5,687 bases of DNA from Deinococcus multiflagellatus (GTDB lineage: Bacteria; Deinococcota; Deinococci; Deinococcales; Deinococcaceae): contig NZ_JAIQXV010000042.1 of the NCBI RefSeq assembly GCF_020166415.1, positions 1-5,687 on the forward strand. Reading direction: 5' to 3'. Below are positions 4,148 to 5,687 of this stretch, piece by piece. Each line of letters begins with the position of its first letter. The stretch's first letter is position 1. The translations under genes were made by a program, and so were the position numbers. A model generated the notes under the pieces. The model searched no databases, was not told where the DNA came from, and saw only the letters and a list, made by a program, of their open reading frames with translations.

Positions 4148-5440
4148 ACCACTGAATAAAGCCGTGCAGGCGCGACATTGTCGGCATTGGGGTGGCAGGG
4201 GCAAGTCCCCTGCCACCTCTGCACGAATGGCGGGTACTGTATCGCCTTTGAGGTCGTCGGGCTGCGTCAGGCGGAGCCACTGAAGAAAGTTCAACGCGAC
4301 CATACAGAGCACGGCGTGATGGTGCAGACCTTGCCAGGACCGCCCCTCGAAGTGGTCCAGGCCGACTTCTTCCTTCAGTTCCCGGTGGGTGAGTTCACAC
4401 GCCCAGCGCCGTTTGGTGACTTCAATCAGCCGGGAAAATGCTGTCTCTGGTGGGAGATTGCAGGTGTAGTATTTGCGCTCCTCTCCTCGTCGTTGTTCCC
4501 CGATGACCCAAGCACCTTGACCAGGCAAATGTTGACCCTGGGCGTTCTCGTCCCCATCTGCCAGCCGGACGTAGACGGCGGCGAAGCGGCCAGACAATGG
4601 ACCTTTGGTGCCATGTCGCCAGACCAGGTGCTGCCAGGCAGCACCGCTGAGGACCTCCTCGACCGTCTGGCGGTCGTGGGACGTGGTGGGGTATTTGGGC
4701 CGTCTTCCCCTGAAGTGCTTGGGAATGGGGATCAATCGGACATCCTTGGGGTAGGCGGTCTGTGTACGAGTTATCCCGACAGACCACAGCAAGCCTCGCT
4801 CGGTCAGCGCGTGACGGAATTGTGCGTTCACGCCGTATCCTGCGTCCGCCAGCACCATACCGAAGGTCACGTGTTCGCTCACCCGGTCCAATTCCTTCAG
4901 GGCCAGTTCCCACTTGGTCTGCGGCAGCTGGTGTTCCTCTGGAACACCAGCTGCCGCCAAGCGCGCCGAATCACGGGTCCATTCCTGTGGCAGGAAGAGT
5001 CGTAATGCGACGGGAACGGGAAGCTCATGTTGGGCCAAGGTCAGGGGAACAAGACATTGACAGGTGGTAATCTTGCCGGCCTGTCCGGAATACTGGCGAG
5101 CGACACCGACCGATTTGGTGCCGAACTTCGTCAAGCACGTGTCGTCAATGATCAACACAGCGTCCTTGCCCCCCAGCATCTCCTCAGCCCGCTGTGCCAG
5201 TAGGGTTTCCAAGGGACCGGCTGACCAAGGACTGTCGGTGATGAACTGCTGGATGTGGTCTTCCTTTCCCGGCGCCACGACAGCCGCCAGGGGTTGCATG
5301 CTTTTTCGGTGAGCCGCACTGCACAGTCCTCGCACATACAGCGGTGCCCAGGTGCGCTGGGCACGATGACGAAAGTACGTCAGGAAGGGCGCAAACCAGG
5401 TGGGAAAATGGCGGGTCCAGGGGGGCAGGGAACGTGGCAT
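4142..5440 (-). CDS. IS701-family transposase
   Basis: This 432-aa intact protein is close to the usual length for IS701 DDE transposases. The N-terminal 80 residues are helical, with YVRGLCSAAHRKSMQPLA, the region where the family has its 'Y--GLL----RKN-E--A' motif. The catalytic core follows: IIDDTCLTKFGTKSVGVARQ (D99/D100), VLADAGYG (D199), then RRWACELTHRELKEEVGLDH (near 344-363), whose E349 is the likely third residue, ending in FEGRSWQGLHHH. CxxCRxC at the C-terminus (residues 419-425) may be a late extension reading into the terminal repeat. ATG 5440 has no Shine-Dalgarno at normal distance; AAGGAGG lies 29 bases upstream inside a hairpin. A + strand frame opposite (4178-5005) is a shadow. 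Confidence 0.93.
   Translation of the reverse strand: MPRSLPPWTRHFPTWFAPFLTYFRHRAQRTWAPLYVRGLCSAAHRKSMQPLAAVVAPGKEDHIQQFITDSPWSAGPLETLLAQRAEEMLGGKDAVLIIDDTCLTKFGTKSVGVARQYSGQAGKITTCQCLVPLTLAQHELPVPVALRLFLPQEWTRDSARLAAAGVPEEHQLPQTKWELALKELDRVSEHVTFGMVLADAGYGVNAQFRHALTERGLLWSVGITRTQTAYPKDVRLIPIPKHFRGRRPKYPTTSHDRQTVEEVLSGAAWQHLVWRHGTKGPLSGRFAAVYVRLADGDENAQGQHLPGQGAWVIGEQRRGEERKYYTCNLPPETAFSRLIEVTKRRWACELTHRELKEEVGLDHFEGRSWQGLHHHAVLCMVALNFLQWLRLTQPDDLKGDTVPAIRAEVAGDLPLPPQCRQCRACTALFSGP
4921..4957 (-). repeat. 17-bp perfect palindrome inside the IS701 transposase gene
   Basis: Arm 4921-4937 (GCGGCAGCTGGTGTTCC) and arm 4941-4957 are exact inverse copies around a TCT loop. They encode about residues 162-174 (AAAGVPEEHQLPQ), a stretch that still fits the family pattern. 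In mRNA this would be a very stable GC-rich hairpin in the middle of the gene. It could slow ribosomes, pause transcription or form a cruciform. No function is known to me. Confidence 0.65.
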
Positions 5441-5457
5441 AGCAAGGAGGCCAGCAT
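5380..5457 (-). CDS. Possible 25-codon upstream ORF overlapping the transposase start
   Basis: ATG 5457-5455, directly preceded by an alternative in-frame GTG at 5460-5458, lies 12 bases (GTG 9 bases) after AAGGAGG (5476-5470), near-ideal spacing. The frame encodes MLASLLCHVPCPPG and about 11 more residues, ending at TGA 5382-5380. It overlaps the first 20 transposase codons in another frame. Translating it would compete with transposase initiation, so it may be a translational brake. The peptide itself resembles nothing. Speculative. Confidence 0.25.
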   Translation of the reverse strand: MLASLLCHVPCPPGPAIFPPGLRPS

Positions 5458-5476
5458 CACCGATGCTGGCCTCCTT
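5444..5476 (-). promoter_or_regulatory. Leader hairpin holding the Shine-Dalgarno of the IS701 transposase
   Basis: Arms 5444-5458 and 5462-5476 form a perfect 15-bp stem with a 3-base loop, ending 3 bases before the transposase ATG. On the transcript the 5' arm is AAGGAGG plus 8 bases and the 3' arm ends CCTCCTT, so the only good ribosome-binding site is paired. IS10 and IS50 are known to use such hairpins to block translation of transcripts that read in from outside. A similar role is likely here by analogy. It lies 7 bp inside the right terminal repeat. Confidence 0.65.
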
Positions 5477-5483
5477 CGTTCCG

Positions 5484-5506
5484 CCCTGAATATCCCCAAA
5501 GTACAG
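5484..5506 (-). repeat. IS701 right terminal inverted repeat
   Basis: A 23-bp repeat, exact inverse of 4125-4147. It lies 43 bp upstream of the transposase start and is followed on its outer side by CTAG. Confidence 0.9.
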
Positions 5507-5510
5507 CTAG

Positions 5511-5521
5511 GGCGTGTAGGC
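5511..5521 (+). repeat. Left arm of an 11-bp inverted repeat around the tRNA unit
   Basis: GGCGTGTAGGC is the exact inverse of GCCTACACGCC at 5677-5687, the last bases of the window. The pair encloses the tRNA-like gene and its terminator (177 bp in all). Whether the match continues past the right edge cannot be seen. Confidence 0.4.
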
Positions 5522-5530
5522 CAAGCCAGA

Positions 5531-5564
5531 GAAAAAGTGAAATACGCCCATGCGGACGTATTTC
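5531..5564 (-). terminator. Intrinsic terminator of the tRNA-like gene
   Basis: On the minus strand, GAAATACGTCC and GGGCGTATTTC form an 11-bp stem (one T-G pair) around GCAT, followed by ACTTTTTCTC. The hairpin starts 1 base after the tRNA-like gene ends (5566). This is a textbook Rho-independent terminator and implies that the gene is, or recently was, transcribed alone. Confidence 0.8.
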
Positions 5565-5565
5565 A

Positions 5566-5665
5566 AGGGGCGTAAGGGATTCGAACCCTTGTGGACTCCC
5601 CTTACGGGTGCCAGACAACGTCCTTTCGGCGACTTCCCACATTCGGCCACTCTGTCAAGCGCCCC
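5566..5665 (-). tRNA. Class II tRNA, serine-like, with degenerate features
   Basis: The minus strand gives a 100-nt tRNA shape. GGGGCG pairs with CGCCCC in the acceptor stem; the seventh pair is C-A unless one C is skipped. The D-loop GAGTGGCCGAA is serine-type and closed by ACA/TGT. The T arm AAGGG-TTCGAAT-CCCTT is perfect. The roughly 25-30 nt variable arm with CCC-GTAA-GGG is class II. The anticodon arm is poor: GTC-GCCGAAAG-GAC leaves an 8-base loop, and aligning CGA (Ser) as anticodon puts C at position 33, where U is nearly universal. The discriminator base is T and no CCA is encoded. It may be a decayed tRNA-Ser(CGA), a tRNA-like relic or an unusual isoacceptor. A strong terminator follows directly. 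Confidence 0.55.
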
Positions 5666-5676
5666 ATGACGACATA

Positions 5677-5687
5677 GCCTACACGCC
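5677..5687 (+). repeat. Right arm of the 11-bp inverted repeat around the tRNA unit
   Basis: GCCTACACGCC is the exact inverse of 5511-5521. On the minus strand it contains TAGGCT, placed about right for a -10 element of the tRNA-like gene; the -35 region would lie outside the window. Confidence 0.4.

Larger units (their letters stand above)
4125..5506 (-). mobile_element. IS701-family insertion sequence (1382 bp)
   Basis: Perfect 23-bp inverted repeats end the element at 4125-4147 and 5484-5506; each starts CTGTACTTTGGGG and ends ATTCAGGG. It carries one intact minus-strand transposase gene. IS701 elements target YTAR tetranucleotides and duplicate 4 bp. The left flank is TTAA (4121-4124) and the right is CTAG (5507-5510). 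Both fit YTAR but they differ, so the element no longer sits in a simple insertion site. The left TTAA consists of the last base of IS630, its TA duplication and one more A. Confidence 0.9.

Noticed and set aside
4178..5005. Long + strand open frame (275 aa)
   Set aside because: It is antisense to the intact IS701 transposase; its composition shows no recognisable domain.
5566..5665. tmRNA 3' end or selenocysteine tRNA
   Set aside because: The whole class II shape fits in 100 nt with a serine-type D-loop, unlike tmRNA. An 8-bp acceptor stem and a UCA anticodon, needed for tRNA-Sec, are absent.
1..5687. CRISPR array or tandem repeats
   Set aside because: No regularly spaced direct repeats were seen; the repeats present are IS ends and hairpins.

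Overview
This window is GC-rich bacterial DNA packed with insertion sequences. Three structurally complete elements from three families (IS4, IS630, IS701) lie within about 4.1 kb. Around them are two transposase remnants, a decayed two-gene segment and a tRNA-like gene. The style of the transposases and of the HU-like remnant suggests a Deinococcus-type genome, perhaps a plasmid or other IS-rich accessory region. That assignment is inferred from protein style only; no marker gene proves it.

Layout. 1-50: tail of an unidentified + strand gene. 51-200: non-coding, with one stem-loop (142-172). 201-524: remnant of an HU-family DNA-binding protein gene with an in-frame TGA. 517-864: short unidentified reading frame that overlaps it in operon style and now ends inside IS DNA. 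838-~1100: 3' end of a decayed IS4-type transposase. ~1101-1413: a small AT-rich island (gene about 40% GC) with an unidentified 90-aa protein carrying two cysteine pairs. 1414-2544: complete IS4-family element with an intact YREK-type transposase. 2545-3042: IS-derived and palindromic DNA, with a pair of abutting hairpins (2623-2682) and a transposase C-terminal fragment that resembles the IS5 family. 3043-4121: IS630-family element flanked by TA, its transposase split by a -1 frameshift at an A4G5 run. 4125-5506: IS701-family element with perfect 23-bp terminal repeats. 5507-5687: a minus-strand class II (serine-like) tRNA or tRNA relic with a good intrinsic terminator, bracketed by an 11-bp inverted repeat.

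How it fits together. Nothing here forms a metabolic pathway; the window reads as a history of insertions. The IS701 copy landed exactly at the outer end of IS630. Its two 4-bp flanks differ (TTAA and CTAG), so the DNA on its two sides was probably joined by recombination or deletion. The most unusual parts are the AT-rich cysteine-pair gene between two IS4 copies, the transposase-leader hairpin plus short overlapping ORF of the IS701, a 17-bp perfect palindrome inside its coding sequence, and the odd tRNA unit at the right edge. I did not find a convincing new defence or other multi-gene system.
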